Shown here: positions 1-12,365 of the stretch, piece by piece
Layout of the letters: each line of letters starts with the position of its first letter
Position numbering within the stretch: position 1 is the stretch's first letter
Source of the DNA: Manduca sexta
Lineage: Eukaryota > Arthropoda > Insecta > Lepidoptera > Sphingidae
Direction: 5' to 3'
DNA length: 64,000 nucleotides
Assembly: GCF_014839805.1 (NCBI RefSeq)
Contig: NC_051138.1
Location: 11,344,983-11,408,982 of the forward strand
The notes under the pieces: generated by a model
Told to the model about the DNA's origin: nothing
Seen by the model: the letters and a program-made list of their open reading frames with translations, nothing else
Databases searched by the model: none
Program-made: the position numbers and the translations under genes

Positions 1-204
1 TTTAGTCACATCCCTAGCCTTTTGCTGACTTAGCGGTTTGTCATGGCTTGGGATGGGCAGTATAAAATCGAGGCAGTGTTTTCTCAACATCGGTCCGGGT
101 CGGTCATAATCCTAATAGTAATTCTTAATTATTGTTTTCTATATTCAATGCCGAGTGATTGTCAAGGCTCATTTAATATATATAAATTCAGTGTGTATTA
201 ATTA

Positions 205-475
205 TTTTTTTTAAAACCTTTCAAAGACCCGTATAATAGCACGAAGCGTTTTGGCTCCACATTTATCATACGCACTGCTAAAGAATGGAAATCTTTGCCG
301 GAATCTATATTTCCCGATAATTAAAACCTGGGCATCTTCAAGTCACGAGTGAATAAGTATCTTCTAGGCATGCGTGCTCCAACGTAGACCACATCATCAC
401 TTACCATCAGGCGAGATAGTGGTCAAACGCACGCTTATTAGACATAAAAAAAATTACCAAGGGTTGTATAGAAGA
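205..475 (+). pseudogene. Decayed 3' end of a non-LTR retrotransposon
   Basis: At 240-390 the frame reads TKRFGSTFIIRTAKEWKSLP, ESIFPDN, a stop, then NLGIFKSRVNKYLLG. This is the C-terminal tail seen after the reverse transcriptase of a common lepidopteran LINE group (RT..F..SFI.RT...WN.LP). It is followed by a short 3' UTR (ccatcaggcgagatagtggt) and an A-run at about 447. The in-frame stop shows it is dead. Confidence 0.65.
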
Positions 476-574
476 TAAGTTTTTACAATCTTTAACGCAA
501 ATATAAAATAAAACAATATGTCGGAACGACATTCTAGTGATAGACTTACTGATCGGATATGTTATTTCCATTTT

Positions 575-761
575 TTTACTTTGAATGACGAGACGAGTTT
601 GCCGTTCGCCTGATAGTAAGCGATACGACCGCTCATAAACAGTAGAAACACCATTCAACACATAGAATTATAAAATATTGTTTGGTATTCCATTGCGCTC
701 GCCATCTTGAGACATGAGATGTTAAATTTCATTATGTCCAGTAGTTACACTGGTTACAATG
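575..761 (+). repeat. SINE-like repeat family A, partial copy
   Basis: It shares its body (gacgagacgagtttgccgtt, agcgatacgaccgc, gagacatgagatgtta) with copies at 24983 and 58977. This copy stops after the tggttacaatg block. No coding potential; the family resembles dispersed SINE-like repeats of butterflies. Confidence 0.7.
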
Positions 762-2090
762 TTTTATTATGATTTACGATTTTAGAAAGGTATCATGTCC
801 ACGGCCCCAGGTATTGGTCCGGTTGGTAGCAACTGTAAGTCGCAATGTCCTTTAAATCAACACACTAGCAATAAACTGTCATTTAGTACCAGAAATAGAC
901 AAAGCCGTAGTACTTATCTAGACGGATATATTTACCTAACTCAATCATATATACAAATAGTATATTTATACAAGAGACATCGTTAATTGAATTCAATAAA
1001 TTCCAAACTTTATGAAGAAGTTGCTAGAGCGTTTGGAACAATGGAGTTAGCATACACTTCCAATCGGCCTCGGCGGAATTCTATATTCGTTAGTAATTCA
1101 CTCCAAGTTTGACAGGCTCGAACTCTTTTTGTAACCTTTGTGGCATGTATTACAAATAGTTTGTGATAATATGGTTCTTGATCAATAAAAAAATATATAT
1201 ATAAAAAAAACACTATAATTTGGCGAAAAATATAATTTATAAATAATAATTCTTATTACTTGGATACAAAGTTTTTTTTCCCTTAAACACAATTTTTTAC
1301 ATTCCAATTTCATGTTCTAACAAGGATCACGTTACTAAGTTTCCTGTACAGTTGATTATAATCTGAATCCCAAACAAAAGTTAAAGTTTAAAGGAGATTG
1401 TAATTACTACTTTCATACATAAATTAACAGTCTGACGCCACAGTAAGGCACATTTTCTGTGTCGGAATATAGCTGGAACAGAGACGTTGATTTAAAACTA
1501 AATGTACTACAGCAGCTATACTTAACCTTCAACGCGTTGAGCATTTTCAAATGGCCTTAAAAAAAGTCCACTAAAACTAAAAATAATTATTCCAAAATCG
1601 CTTGAGCGGCATGGTAACCTTATAAAAATAAAGTGATTTCATTTAATTAAAATCAAAATGTAATTACGTTTTAAGACACTTAACTATGACAATGAATTTA
1701 CATTGTGGCCCGCCGCGCCGTACCCATAACAAAGACGCCTTATGTCCCGAATAAAAATGATTGATATGATTACTAGAGCACTAAAGCTATTTTTTTATTT
1801 AGATAGCCCATGGAAACAAGAGAATTATGAAACTATTGACATTAGAAGCTGTCGCAAAAATGTTAATGATATATTTGAGCTTTTGCTTGAGGCTGTACTC
1901 GCGTGAAAACGTTTTTCCGGGATAAAATTACCGCTTTGTGTTTTTCCGAGATAAAATAGAGTCTATATTTTAAGTTAGACCTCTAAAAATACATTTGTAG
2001 AAAAGGCTAGTAATACATTCCTAAAAACTTATTTTTGGTTTTATTGTTGAATGAATAAAAACCCTTATATACATTTTTCTTCAATATCTA
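762..2090. other. Unassigned AT-rich stretch
   Basis: No supported gene. Around 1895-1965 two short blocks with ttttccgggataaaa and ttttccgagataaaa look like wreckage of Helitron-type repeats. Confidence 0.4.
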
Positions 2091-2660
2091 TCATGTAGAC
2101 ATAGGCCTTTTTTTTTTTTTTTTTGGTTTCGCGGAGAAAGTCCCTTATTACTACCGCCCAGCCTTCGTGGGGGGCGACTGAGCGGTTATGCTGGGGTAAC
2201 CGTGCCTTACAGCCCGGCGTTAAGCCGCCCGGATTTGATGACGACCTTCGGGCGACCGCCGGGCCGAGTCCCTAACCCTATATACAGCTAACCTATGCAC
2301 GGCCTACCAGCTAAAACTCCGCGGTGGCCCTCTCGGCGCATTAGGGACGACTGCGGGCTTCCTCTGACGGAAGTGTCTAAGTATTCGTCCGCAGTCGCCC
2401 CTGCGCGGTGCCGCCTTGCGGCCCGTCTCCTATAGGGGGGTGGGAGGGGGGGGGGGGTTGTCTCAGAAGCCCCCGCGCACCGAAGGACGCCCCCGGCGTC
2501 TACGGCAGCATGAGGCCAACTACACGCTGCCGTCCATCCAGGGGGTCAACCGAAACATGTGCAAAAGTGCACAAAAATGCACTAGGGCGGACAGCCCCCT
2601 GCTGCCCGCCGACGACCCCCTTCGTGGCCCCTATTAGTCGCCTCATGTAGACATAGGCCT
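2091..2660 (-). mobile_element. 5'-truncated retrotransposon tail with 18-bp target duplication
   Basis: TCATGTAGACATAGGCCT occurs at 2091-2108 and 2643-2660, enclosing 534 bp. A 16-bp T-run directly follows the left copy, so on the minus strand the insert ends in poly(A). The insert is strikingly GC-rich against its surroundings and has no long frame; it looks like the 3' UTR of an R1-like LINE. Target duplication plus poly(A) is the hallmark of target-primed reverse transcription. Confidence 0.88.
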
Positions 2661-2810
2661 GTTAAATTTTTATTACATTTTTCAGTTGGTACAATATGTA
2701 TTGTTGTTAAATTAAGATTTGTTAACAAGTTTTTTTGTATTCACACACAGATTGTTTGTCCTAACGACATTTAAAACACGGATTACATCGATTGTTTTTA
2801 TAAACCATTA

Positions 2811-3147
2811 TTAATAATATAATAATAATATCAGCCCTGTATTATATTATACTTGCCCACTGCTGAGCACGGGCCTACTCTACTACTGAGAGGGATTAAG
2901 CCTTAGTCCACCACGCTGGCCTAGTGCGGGTTGGTAGACTTCACACACCTTCGAAATTCCTATAGAGAACTTCTCAGATGTGCAGGTTTCCTCACGATGT
3001 TTTCCTTCACCGTTAAAACGAACGATAAATTCACAAAGAATACACACATGATTTTTTAGATTTGTCAGAGGTGTGTGCCCTTGAGATTTGAACCTGCGGA
3101 CATTCGTCTTGGCAGTCTGTTGCACACCCAACTAGGCTATCGCCACT
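2811..3147 (-). repeat. tRNA-derived SINE family B, near full length
   Basis: On the minus strand it starts with a pol III A-box-like TAGCCTAGTTGGG and B-box GGTTCAAATC, then a body ending in CCCGTGCTCAGCAGTGGGC and a (TAT/ATT)n tail. TAAACCATTA flanks both sides (2801-2810, 3148-3157), a 10-bp target duplication. Confidence 0.85.
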
Positions 3148-3659
3148 TAAACCATTAATATTAATATAAAAACTGACTTAAGGTGGTAATCTAAATGACT
3201 GGCTTAATCAGTCATGGCTGTCAATTTACAGAAATCCTAATCCCCCAAGCAGTTTAAAGTAAATTTTGAGTTTTATTAATAATTATTCCACTCAATCAAG
3301 ATCTAAATTCAGATGGAATTTAATCTTAACCTACATTTCGACCTCCCGAATGAGAACTAATTAGAAATTTTCAACCAGCAACCCGCCATTCAGTCGAACG
3401 CCGGATTTTGTCAAATAAAATGACTGCCTATGAACTTTCGGATGACAATTTGTTAACAAGTTGGCAATATTCTGATTGAAAAAGTATTGGATAAATATTT
3501 ATATATTAGGGACTTCAGAGTCACTTTTTGGCCGAACTGTTTTATTAAGGTCTTTGGCACATGAAGCTTTGCAAAACTCTTTTGATATTAGAAAAGTTTT
3601 GAACAAAATACATAATCTACTTTAAACACCGCTATATTTTACATAAAGATTTTTATGTA

Positions 3660-3830
3660 TACTAACTAGTTGGGGGTGGATCGGTCTCAGATTCTAAACC
3701 CGCAACTCTAACTTTTTTTAAATTATGTGTGTATTCTTTGTGAATTATCGCTTGCTTTTACGGTGGAGGAAAGCATCGTGAGGAAGCCCGCATATTTTAG
3801 AAGTTTTCTGTAATAATTGTAAAGGCGTGA
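3660..3830 (+). repeat. SINE family B fragment, diverged
   Basis: It contains tagttgggggtgga, a degraded B-box region (tctaaacccgcaact) and the conserved gtgtattctttgtgaattatcg body. The 3' half is missing. Confidence 0.6.
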
Positions 3831-3987
3831 AGGAATATATTAGTTTTATATAACTGTCAATTGCTTGAAATAACTGTCAGCGATTGACAGAAAGCGCGTT
3901 GCTAATTCATAGTTAAGACGGGACAACGTCTGTCGGGTCAACTAGTATAATATTAGTTGTAATAAAAATAATTTTAACAAAAAATTA

Positions 3988-5580
3988 AACCGCCTTCAAA
4001 AACCACTCAAAACCAAAAAATAATTTCACATAACAAGTATATATTCGATACCAATTTTGGAGTCGGCGCCTAATTAAAATTGCTAGTTAGCTATATTTAT
4101 TGCATAGTCCATCTATGAGCTAAATTTCTTTCAAATCAATTAAAAGGAGTAGGTTTGCGTGTACGACAACATACACAGTGAAAGGTGTAATACCAAGCAC
4201 ATGTATGGTGTTTCATCTTTTTATTTCCTCTTTTTTCGAGGCAGGGAGTGTAATACACCCACAATTGACCAGCTATATGTAACAGGGGAAGAATTTAGGT
4301 AGCGAACAGTTCACAAATTTAAATATTTCCTTAATAGCTTTTGCTGTGCTGCGGCGATGTGTTTATCTCCAGTGACGATCTGACTTGCTGACTTTGTACG
4401 CTGGCAGCACATTGTTTTCGTATATTCGTTAATGTATTTATCTAGCTTAACTAGCAATTTTAATTAGGCACCGACTCCAAAATTGGTATCCAATATATAC
4501 TTGTTATGTGAAAGTATTTTTTTGTTTTTGGTGGTTTTTGAATGCGGTTTAATTTTTTTTTTAAATTATTTTTATTTTTGCTTTTTGTGTAAGTAAAAAT
4601 AGACCGTCTCAATGGCATAGTTGTGTTTCGCTCACGATACGACTATCGCGCTGAGGAGTTACACCTCTGAGTACCACTGAAAAGGGGAAAAGGTGTGATG
4701 CTATATATGTGTATGTAAGAAGTAGATTCAAGCAAACCTAACGCAAAAACACAACTGATATTATTTTGCTTAGAGTACAACTATCGCGCTGTGGTGTTAC
4801 ACCTCTGCCTACCCCTGAAAAGGGGAAAAGGTGTGATGCTATATATATGTATGTATGTAAGAAGTAGAGTCAACAAAACCCAACGCAAAAACACAACTAA
4901 TGTGTTTCGCACGCAATACGTCTATCGCGATGAATTTATACGCCTCTGCCTACCCCTGACACGGGGAAAAGGTGTGATGCTATATATATTTATGTAAGAA
5001 GTAAATTCGAGGAAGCCTAATGCAAAAACACAACTGATATATTTCGATCATACTATAACTATTGCGCTGTGGTGTTACATCTCTGCCTACCCCTAAAAAG
5101 GGGAAAAAGTGTAATGCTATATACATATATGTATGTATGTAAGAAGTAGAGTCAATTAAACCCAACCCAAAAACACAACTGATATGTTTCACACACAGTA
5201 CGACTATCGCGATGAAATATTACGCCTCTGCCTACCCCTGACACGGGGAAAAGATGTTATGCTATATGTATAAGTATGTGAGAAGTACAGGCAACCAAAC
5301 TCAAATGCAAAAACATAACTAAATACGTCACAGAAAAGCTAAATTCGCGATTTCGTTTTCTTGGACGACATAATTATTCTAGTTTTTTTAATTTTAAAAC
5401 CAAACTACCGAAGCGATCTTGAAAAAAATTTTATGGGACCAATCTGGAGAGAAATTCTTTCGAATAAAAAAAAAATTCCAAATCGGTTCATAAATGAGCG
5501 ATCTATGAGGTAACAAACATACAAAAAAAAAAAAAAAACACGTCGAATTGATAACCTCCTCCTTTTTTTTGAAGTCGGTT
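3988..5580. mobile_element. Composite inverted-repeat element carrying a SINE-derived tandem array
   Basis: The ends are inverted copies: aaccgccttcaaaaa at 3988 and ttttgaagtcggtt ending at 5580; TTAA lies at both junctions (3985-3988, 5579-5582). A third, internal inverted copy of the left arm lies at about 4448-4557, matching 3988-4095 over about 100 bp (caatttt/ggagtcgg block). Between 4605 and 5330 is a tandem array. No transposase is encoded. Shared sequence recurs at 45360-45555. Confidence 0.65.
4605..5330 (+). repeat. Five-unit tandem array of about 140-bp SINE-related units
   Basis: The block gactatcgcgctg...ttacacctctgcctacccctg...aaaaggtgtgatgctata recurs at about 4650, 4788, 4927, 5066 and 5208 (spacing 138-142). 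Each unit carries the 3' tail of SINE family C ending in TATG repeats and gaagtag. The units are too similar to be independent insertions. Confidence 0.85.
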
Positions 5581-5582
5581 AA

Positions 5583-7797
5583 TAAATAGTTTCATTTCAC
5601 TCCGTCACCAGAAAATCTTAGCTGATTTCCTAGTTACAACTGTGCGTACCTTAGAGATGAAAGCGTCATGAATGCGTTTCTTTCCTTTATTTGATTATGA
5701 TCAATATTATATTAACCTCGTCAATAAAACGCAGGTAAATTACCGATAAAGTACACCATTAATAAGTTAATTCTCATTGAATTATTTTATTATACAGATG
5801 TAAGAAAAACTTTTATTTTATCATTATTAAATTATGAGTAGCTCAAGTATACATCACAAGAATTGAGAGAAGTATTGGACATGGATATAGACTACATTCA
5901 GAAATTTTGAAGTTTCTCAATCGTATTAACGAAACAACAGAGTGTTGATTACTTTGTTATTTGTGGAAGTCGAAAGTTTATTTAGTCATCAATTCGATGA
6001 AATGACGAATTCGTTATGTCGATATATTTTAACTATTGTATATTATTTACTATTACGAGATCAAATTCGATAAAACAGTATGTGCATAATTCATAGTAAA
6101 CTTTAATCATAGCTTAAAACCGTCGAAGTACCCATTTATTTTATAATTGCTGTCAGTTCACTATATTAAAAAACAAAAAAAAAAATTAGGTTAGAATTAA
6201 GTGCAAATATTTACCTCTAATAATATTAATTAAAAAAGTATTATGTATTTGAAAAAATGTACCAATACATTCTGGACTTAAAATTAAAATAACAAAAATA
6301 TTTTATCTTACTTGATACCCATGTTAGTAATCGCGTTCACACCACAAAACAACCACAAAACAATGAAATACCTAGACATGCTTTCCGACGCTGATTAAAT
6401 TTGTAAATGCCATTGCGCTGCATATCCTCATAGGTACTCCAGTATTATCGTATTATCCAACCGCATGAATAATATCCTAATTCACATCTAAATTGAATAT
6501 TTCGACGACTTCTCAAATCGGTCGTATTACAGGCGTTTCGCATCGAGGAAAGTGGCCGGGTAGAACGAGTTTGTATAATTTCCTCAAAAGATTACCAACT
6601 TGCAGACTGGCAGACCCGGTTATATTGCCTGCGCGGTAGATTTGTGAAGATTATGAAGCCTTGTTTTAGGGTCACTTTATGTGTATTACCGTAATACTGC
6701 TGACGGAATTACGTAATTTGAAAGTTTATGTATTTTAATAATATAATAAGTCTTACAAATGTACGTATCCTTGGTCAAATTGCAACGGTAGACCGTGATT
6801 ACATCTATTGTGGCTATTCCGATTTGATTTTCTCGGAATTCGATTAGACATCACGGGTGGCCAGTAAACTAAATAATATCTGAAACACGTTTGAAGAAAA
6901 TTGACGCGCTTTTCTACTATGGATATAGAAGTCAAAATTCGCGGTTTTAATATTTTTCGTTGGCTGCAAAGTCTTCGAAACGTCGACAGAAAATTATATA
7001 AATTAGTTTTATATAATTTTCTCCCGTTTATTATTTTATAAAAATAGTTTTATTGCAATGATTTATTTCATCGGAATCCGTTGATGTACATACAAACATT
7101 CACATTTATGATATTAGTTAAGTAAGAGTACACGTGCCTCGTTCGTCTTGACATTCAGTACAACAAAGAAATATATTTCTTAATTACAATAATATTTTCA
7201 TATATAATATTTTGAAAATAATCCAAATATTATTGTGACTAGCCCAGCAACCTTTGTATAATATTATTATACAATGGTTTCCTGGAAGAGATCGCTTGTA
7301 ACGAAGGCCGCCCTTTGTACACGATAGATTCAAGAAAATATATTAATTTTGTTTGTGTGTTAAATTTAACCATAGTCACAATAAAGAGTATTTTTATTAT
7401 ATACCGATTAGTATTATACCATTCCCACTGCAATATGAGCCGAAATACAGGATTTATCTGCATTAAAGCATTGAACCATAATTGTTACTAGAACAAAAAC
7501 CTTTCCGAACGTAAAGTTTTAACCAACCGCGTGCCACGGCGCGATATCGGAAGCGAAAACTTTTTCAATCTGTAGTTACTTGACCGACCAATTCAATTCG
7601 ACGGCAATATGGATTGAAATGCCAATTTTTATTGTTTTTTTTTCTCACAAACATAAAAGGCGTTTGTTCGAATCGCCGCACAGAATTAATTACCAATTTG
7701 TTATTAGATTCTCGTCTAATGAAAAGATCATCTTATGGTTGAATTTTCTTTTTTATATTTAATTAAAAATGTTATTATTTTTTTATTTATTTAGTTA
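5583..7797. other. Unassigned AT-rich stretch
   Basis: No gene recognised. At about 6955-7060 there is a diverged copy of a dispersed repeat with core ggctgcaaagtcttcgaaac, and at 6990-7020 an AT-only inverted repeat (aaaattatataaa / tttatataatttt). Confidence 0.4.
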
Positions 7798-7995
7798 TTG
7801 CATCTGTGGCATAGTTGTATTACGTGCACATTACCTGCTCCGAGGTTCCTGGTTCGAGTCCCGGGTCAGGCAGTAATATTAGAGTTTTCTACTCAGTTTC
7901 AGACCGTAGTCTGGAATTTTTTCCCGATGTACAGCATTAGGCTCTCCTCCATTAAATCATGGGACGCAATACACACGGTTGAAAGTGTGTGCGTA
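7798..7995 (+). repeat. tRNA-derived SINE family C, head and body
   Basis: A-box-like tggcatagttg and B-box GGTTCGAGTCCC are 45 bp apart, followed by the family body (ttttctactcagtttcaga..ctggaa). The LINE-like tail of the family is replaced by unrelated sequence. Confidence 0.7.
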
Positions 7996-8446
7996 TGTAA
8001 ACATGGAAACTGTAATGAGAAAATGTATGGGAATCCGCAGTACAAATTTGTTCTTCTGACGTATGTTATGGTCATACACCTATGGAGTAATGCGTAAACA
8101 TTGACTTACTTAGCTATTACAATATTTTGACTCTTGTAGACTAGTTAACAAAATACATAAAACAATAATTTCCACTTATAGAAAGCTATTACATAGTAAG
8201 TTTGATGTTATTGGTAAAGTTATAAATCACTAATATAAAAAAAAAATATTCTCTACGAATACTATACGTAAATTTCAGCTAAGGGTAAAGAATCACGGAT
8301 AAATTTGAAAGGGACCTATTATTTGAGTTGTTAAACTTGATTACATTAGAAGGTATGGGGTAGGATAACAATATATACCCGAATAGCGACCATTATACAC
8401 ACGCCCTAAAGGTATGGCGAAATAATTTTTTAGATAATTTTTCTAT

Positions 8447-8447
<1 letters not shown>

Positions 8448-8481
<34 letters not shown>
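8448..8481. repeat. (AT)n microsatellite
   Basis: About 16 uninterrupted TA dinucleotides. Confidence 0.95.
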
Positions 8482-8484
<3 letters not shown>

Positions 8485-8565
8485 GAAACCCTATTTCCCT
8501 TGGTCACGCCATCCCGCGTCAACGGCTGGACCGATTTCACAATTTTTTTTTTGTTGTGTTTGTTA

Positions 8566-8653
8566 CACACTTATATGGGACACTATGGTGGGTTTTCATC
8601 TTCTGTACGGTGGTCGCTATCGGGTGGATGAAAACGTATCCTACCACCAGCAA
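8566..8653 (+). repeat. Repeat family D, 3' fragment
   Basis: It ends with the family hallmark gtacggtggtcgctat...cctaccaccagcaa. Fuller copies are at 19740 and 29085. Confidence 0.65.
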
Positions 8654-8850
8654 ATTGAATTAAAATGGATGAAGTTACAATATTTCGTCATAAAACGATT
8701 ACAAACGAAACCAAACTGAGAAGTTTAACGTCTTGTCTGCAAATTATGCGGACTTGTAAGTTAGTATAAGTTTTCAGTTTCCGTCGCTTTGGCCTTTAAC
8801 GCTCGATTACCTACCTGCTAGATGTCCTTATAAAGTAGCTTTATCCTTAA

Positions 8851-9010
8851 CTAGCTGTTGCTCGCAGCTTCGCCCGGGAGAAGGAGGTTTCCGGGATAAA
8901 TGTCCCGCTATATATTTTCCAGGGTTAGAAAGTAGCTTTTAACCTTTCCAGAGTCTTAAACTATATCCATACCAAATTTCATAAAATATGTAGACCAGCC
9001 CTCCTTTTTC
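8851..9010 (-). repeat. Helitron 3'-end fragment
   Basis: On the minus strand it ends cgggcgaagctgcgagcaacagCTAG, the characteristic terminus of lepidopteran Helitrons, preceded by diverged body (ccgggataaatgtcccgc on plus). Confidence 0.6.
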
Positions 9011-9829
9011 CTCTTATCCCAGCCCAATCCTATCCTCTCCCTATCTCCCTTCAGGCCCCTGCAGTCTTTAAACCGTAGATTCCGGTATCTCGTTCACAGA
9101 TTTCTTCTGGTCTTGGCTGGACAACTGCCTACCAAAAAAAACATATGCACATAGGAACCTATTCTGTCAAGACCATGTCCGTCTTTTTGCAATTACGGGC
9201 TTTCTAATCGAAGGACAGGCCTCATAGCCGTACAGATAAATAGGGAGGGGGGGGCGTACAGTTAAACTTTTTTGTCTTTTGCCTATATGGATTCGCCCTC
9301 GTGTAAGGATTGGGCTTATTTAATATAGAAATTGTGTCCTTCTACATAATACCTACTACCACGTCTTCTATGTGTAATCTATTAGGTAGGTCAATTTCTG
9401 TTATTGCGTAACTTCGTTTATGGCGGAAAGATGTGTCATGTAGAATGTGACCGCCCATTAGGGTTACCATTACCCGTGGCTCGCTAAATTCAAAAGTGTT
9501 CTAGCATATACTAAGACTATTCAGTATCAAAGTGATTCCTAAGTATCTAAAAAATAATTTTAACATTTTATTCATTATTGTCGCTTTTTTATTTCCGAGA
9601 GCATGCGTGGCAACCCTAGCCGTTATTTACCTACCTGTCATACAGGAAACCGATATAAACATTGACAAGTAAACATTTAAGTACATATTTACATAATACA
9701 GCCAAACAAAATAAATTTGAACTGGAAAAAATATTTACATAATGCTATGTGATTTCGCTTTTCAAATATTTACTTATTGCAGGAAATTTTACTTAAAAAA
9801 CAAAAGTATCATCTATCTATCTTCTATCT
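9011..9829. other. Unassigned stretch
   Basis: No gene or assignable repeat recognised. Confidence 0.35.
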
Positions 9830-10664
9830 TCTATACTTATAATAAATCTGTAGAGAGGTCAATTCTGTACATGAAATATATTTCCAAAATAACTATCAGG
9901 GGGTGATTAGGGATCGATACTGATGCCAAAAATGCAATTAGTAAAATTTTTGTCTGTCTGTCTGTCTATCTGTCTGTCTGTATAACCGTTATAGAAACAA
10001 AAACTACTCGACGGATTTTAACGAAACTTGGTACAATTATTTGTCATACTCCTGTGCTGGTTATAGTATACTTTTCATCACGCTACAATTAATAGGAGCA
10101 GAGCAGTGAAGGGAAATGTTGGGAAAACGGGAGAAGTTACTCCATTTTTTAAGCTTCCGTCGCGTGTGCAACGTTAATGGTTAAAGCTACGCAGAAATCA
10201 TGTATGACGGAAATGTTCTCCTTAAAATTATGTAAAAAATATCCCACGACAGCATATGTCTATCTTTTATGTTTGACTCATAATAACACGTGTAACTCCC
10301 GATAGCTTAGCAGTTCGAAGCTTTCTCATTATATTTGTCTACTCTTACGTTTATAACACTCTCAGTCATCCCTAATTAAAATAGTTAACATTATTAAATA
10401 TTCCATAAAAAAGAATCATAGAAATCGGTAAGTATAGAAACACCAAAGTTATAAATGAAATACGCTAATAATAAGCCATCACGCGTGAATACTGAATCAT
10501 GCTATAAGCTTCCTTCGATTTCACCAGGATCCCATCATCACCTGACCGGACAATCGGACCACCTGCATACCACCATACATTAAAAAAACATCCCGACAAA
10601 TTGAGCACCTCCTCCATTTTTGAAGTCCGAAATCCACGCGGGCGAAGCTGCGAGCGGAAGCTAG
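9830..10664 (+). mobile_element. Non-autonomous Helitron, copy 1 (empty piggyBac site)
   Basis: It starts TCTATACTTATAATAAATC and ends gcgagcggaagCTAG followed by T, the TC...CTAG|T form of lepidopteran Helitrons. A (CTGT)n microsatellite lies at about 9951-9984. At 10016-10022 it reads ttttaacgaaac, an unoccupied TTAA that carries an insertion in copy 2. It has no rolling-circle replicase gene. A variable block at about 10510-10611 is unlike copy 2. Confidence 0.88.
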
Positions 10665-11667
10665 TAATAAAATAAGGTTGATAAACTTTCTGAAGTGCAT
10701 CATGTAATCGTTTTTCTTACAATATAAGAATTTCATTTGCAAACTGAATTATAATAATAAATATCATCTGTTTAAACTTTTCATTTATTATTAGTGTATT
10801 AAATAACAATCAGCGCCATCTCTTAGATATTGCTAGAACTAATTTCAACGCCAGAGTTACGTTTAGTTCAACAAAAATTTACCAGTATATTGTCTTAGAC
10901 GTAGTTTTAATCTTTTGTCATAGATGTCGCTGTATAAAATAATGAATTGTTATTGAAAAAAATATATTATCTAGTTGTTTTCTCATAGTTTCACCCCCGT
11001 AAAAACTATTTCCCGCTACAAGTGCCTTTCTAAATTGTATAGTAACTAAACTGTAGCAGTGACAAAGATTCATGCGATGTGTGCGCCATTGGTGCCATTT
11101 ATTAAAAAAAAAAAATACTTCCTTCCTGCGGGTGCAAATTCCCGGAGTAAAGTTAACCTATATCCAGAACATGGTCTAACTTTGAACCAAATTTAATTCA
11201 ATCATTTTCATAAACACTCGCATTTATCTTATTACTTAGATCTACAATTTTGGCACTCCTCCTTATATAGCAGGAGGTTTTTGAGCTTCAAAATACAACA
11301 CCTAAAAATGTGTCGGATAATTATTAATTAACTTATTAATCACATATCATAATGGTCTAGAAAAATACCAAAATCTAACAGGCACTTTGAATGATTATCT
11401 TAATGATGCCTATATAATATTATATAGAATGTATTTACTTTTTCTCTAAAATATTAAATTATTGTATGCAATAGCATACGCATACTCGCTGTAATAACAG
11501 CGAGACATTGCTGTACTGTAATTATAAATGTATAACACCATAATCCTACCTGTGTGTATAGTAAATATCATTTAAATGTGAAGAAACACAAAGTTTTGGT
11601 CACTTCTGGAAGTTACAGTTTTAAATACGTATAAGAATAAAACAAACAAACTATTAACTTTGTAAAA
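10665..11667. other. Unassigned AT-rich stretch
   Basis: No gene or clear repeat recognised; it lies downstream of the transporter gene. Confidence 0.35.
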
Positions 11668-11885
11668 AATACTTGTGTATTCTTTATGAATTATGACTTT
11701 GCTTTAAGGATGAAGGAAAACGTCGAGGTGAAACCTGCATACCTGAGAAGTTCCCTATAGGATTTTTGCGGGTGTGTGAAGTCTATCAATCGGTTCTTGG
11801 CCAGCATGGTAGCACTGGTGCCTAATCTCTATCAGTAGTAGAGGAGGCTCGTGCCTATCAGTGGGATACCTAGTATACAACACAG
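11668..11885 (+). repeat. SINE family B, 5'-truncated copy
   Basis: Body only: gtgtattctttatgaattat, gtgaagtctatcaatc, agtagtagaggaggctcgtgcc. The pol III head is missing. It lies 480 bp downstream of the transporter stop codon. Confidence 0.75.
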
Positions 11886-12365
11886 AATGTCTAACTCCAG
11901 TTTAGATCTCACAGGCATCGAAGCCAGTGTAGTCCTCGAGAATTATGACAGTTATCATATTATTTTTTTGTATTGCGAGGTATCGACCGTGGTGTAGTAC
12001 TATACAGTGTTAATAATTTTAAAATCTAATTGGTTTTGCTGATTTTCGGATGGTTTTATCTTCAGCCCAGCTGGTGAGCTACTTCCTTGTGTCGTAAAGA
12101 AAGACCTTCAACTTAGTACCAAATAAAGTACTTATTTCTCGTACAAAATTTTGTTTGAAATTGTCGATATTTTTTATGCTAGCGTCAAAATTATTATATT
12201 TTCCTTCGATTGGATGTCTTCCACTCACAAATTATAAATAAAACCAACACATTTTACTTCTTAAATAAGAATGTATTCTAGAAATAGAATATTATTGTTA
12301 ATTCTTAAATTAATCTTCATTTATATAGAGATCTTGCTGCGATATACGTAACGCCTGAGGGGCAA

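Noticed and set aside
2408..2650. Gly/Pro-rich reading frames in the GC-rich block
   Set aside because: They lie in the 3' UTR of a truncated retroinsertion with poly(A) on the opposite strand.
2883..3131. Repeated minus-strand frame (also at 39636 and 49191) resembling a small gene family
   Set aside because: All three are translations of SINE family B and include its pol III B box.
3120..3150. tRNA genes, suggested by A and B boxes in SINE heads
   Set aside because: No acceptor-stem pairing or complete cloverleaf; the sequences continue into SINE bodies.
4605..5330. Regularly spaced repeats suggesting a CRISPR-like array
   Set aside because: Units are about 140 bp with no unique spacers, contain SINE sequence, and lie in an animal genome.
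7798..8097. Plus-strand 99-codon frame
   Set aside because: It spans a tRNA-derived SINE head and unrelated flank; no protein family resemblance.
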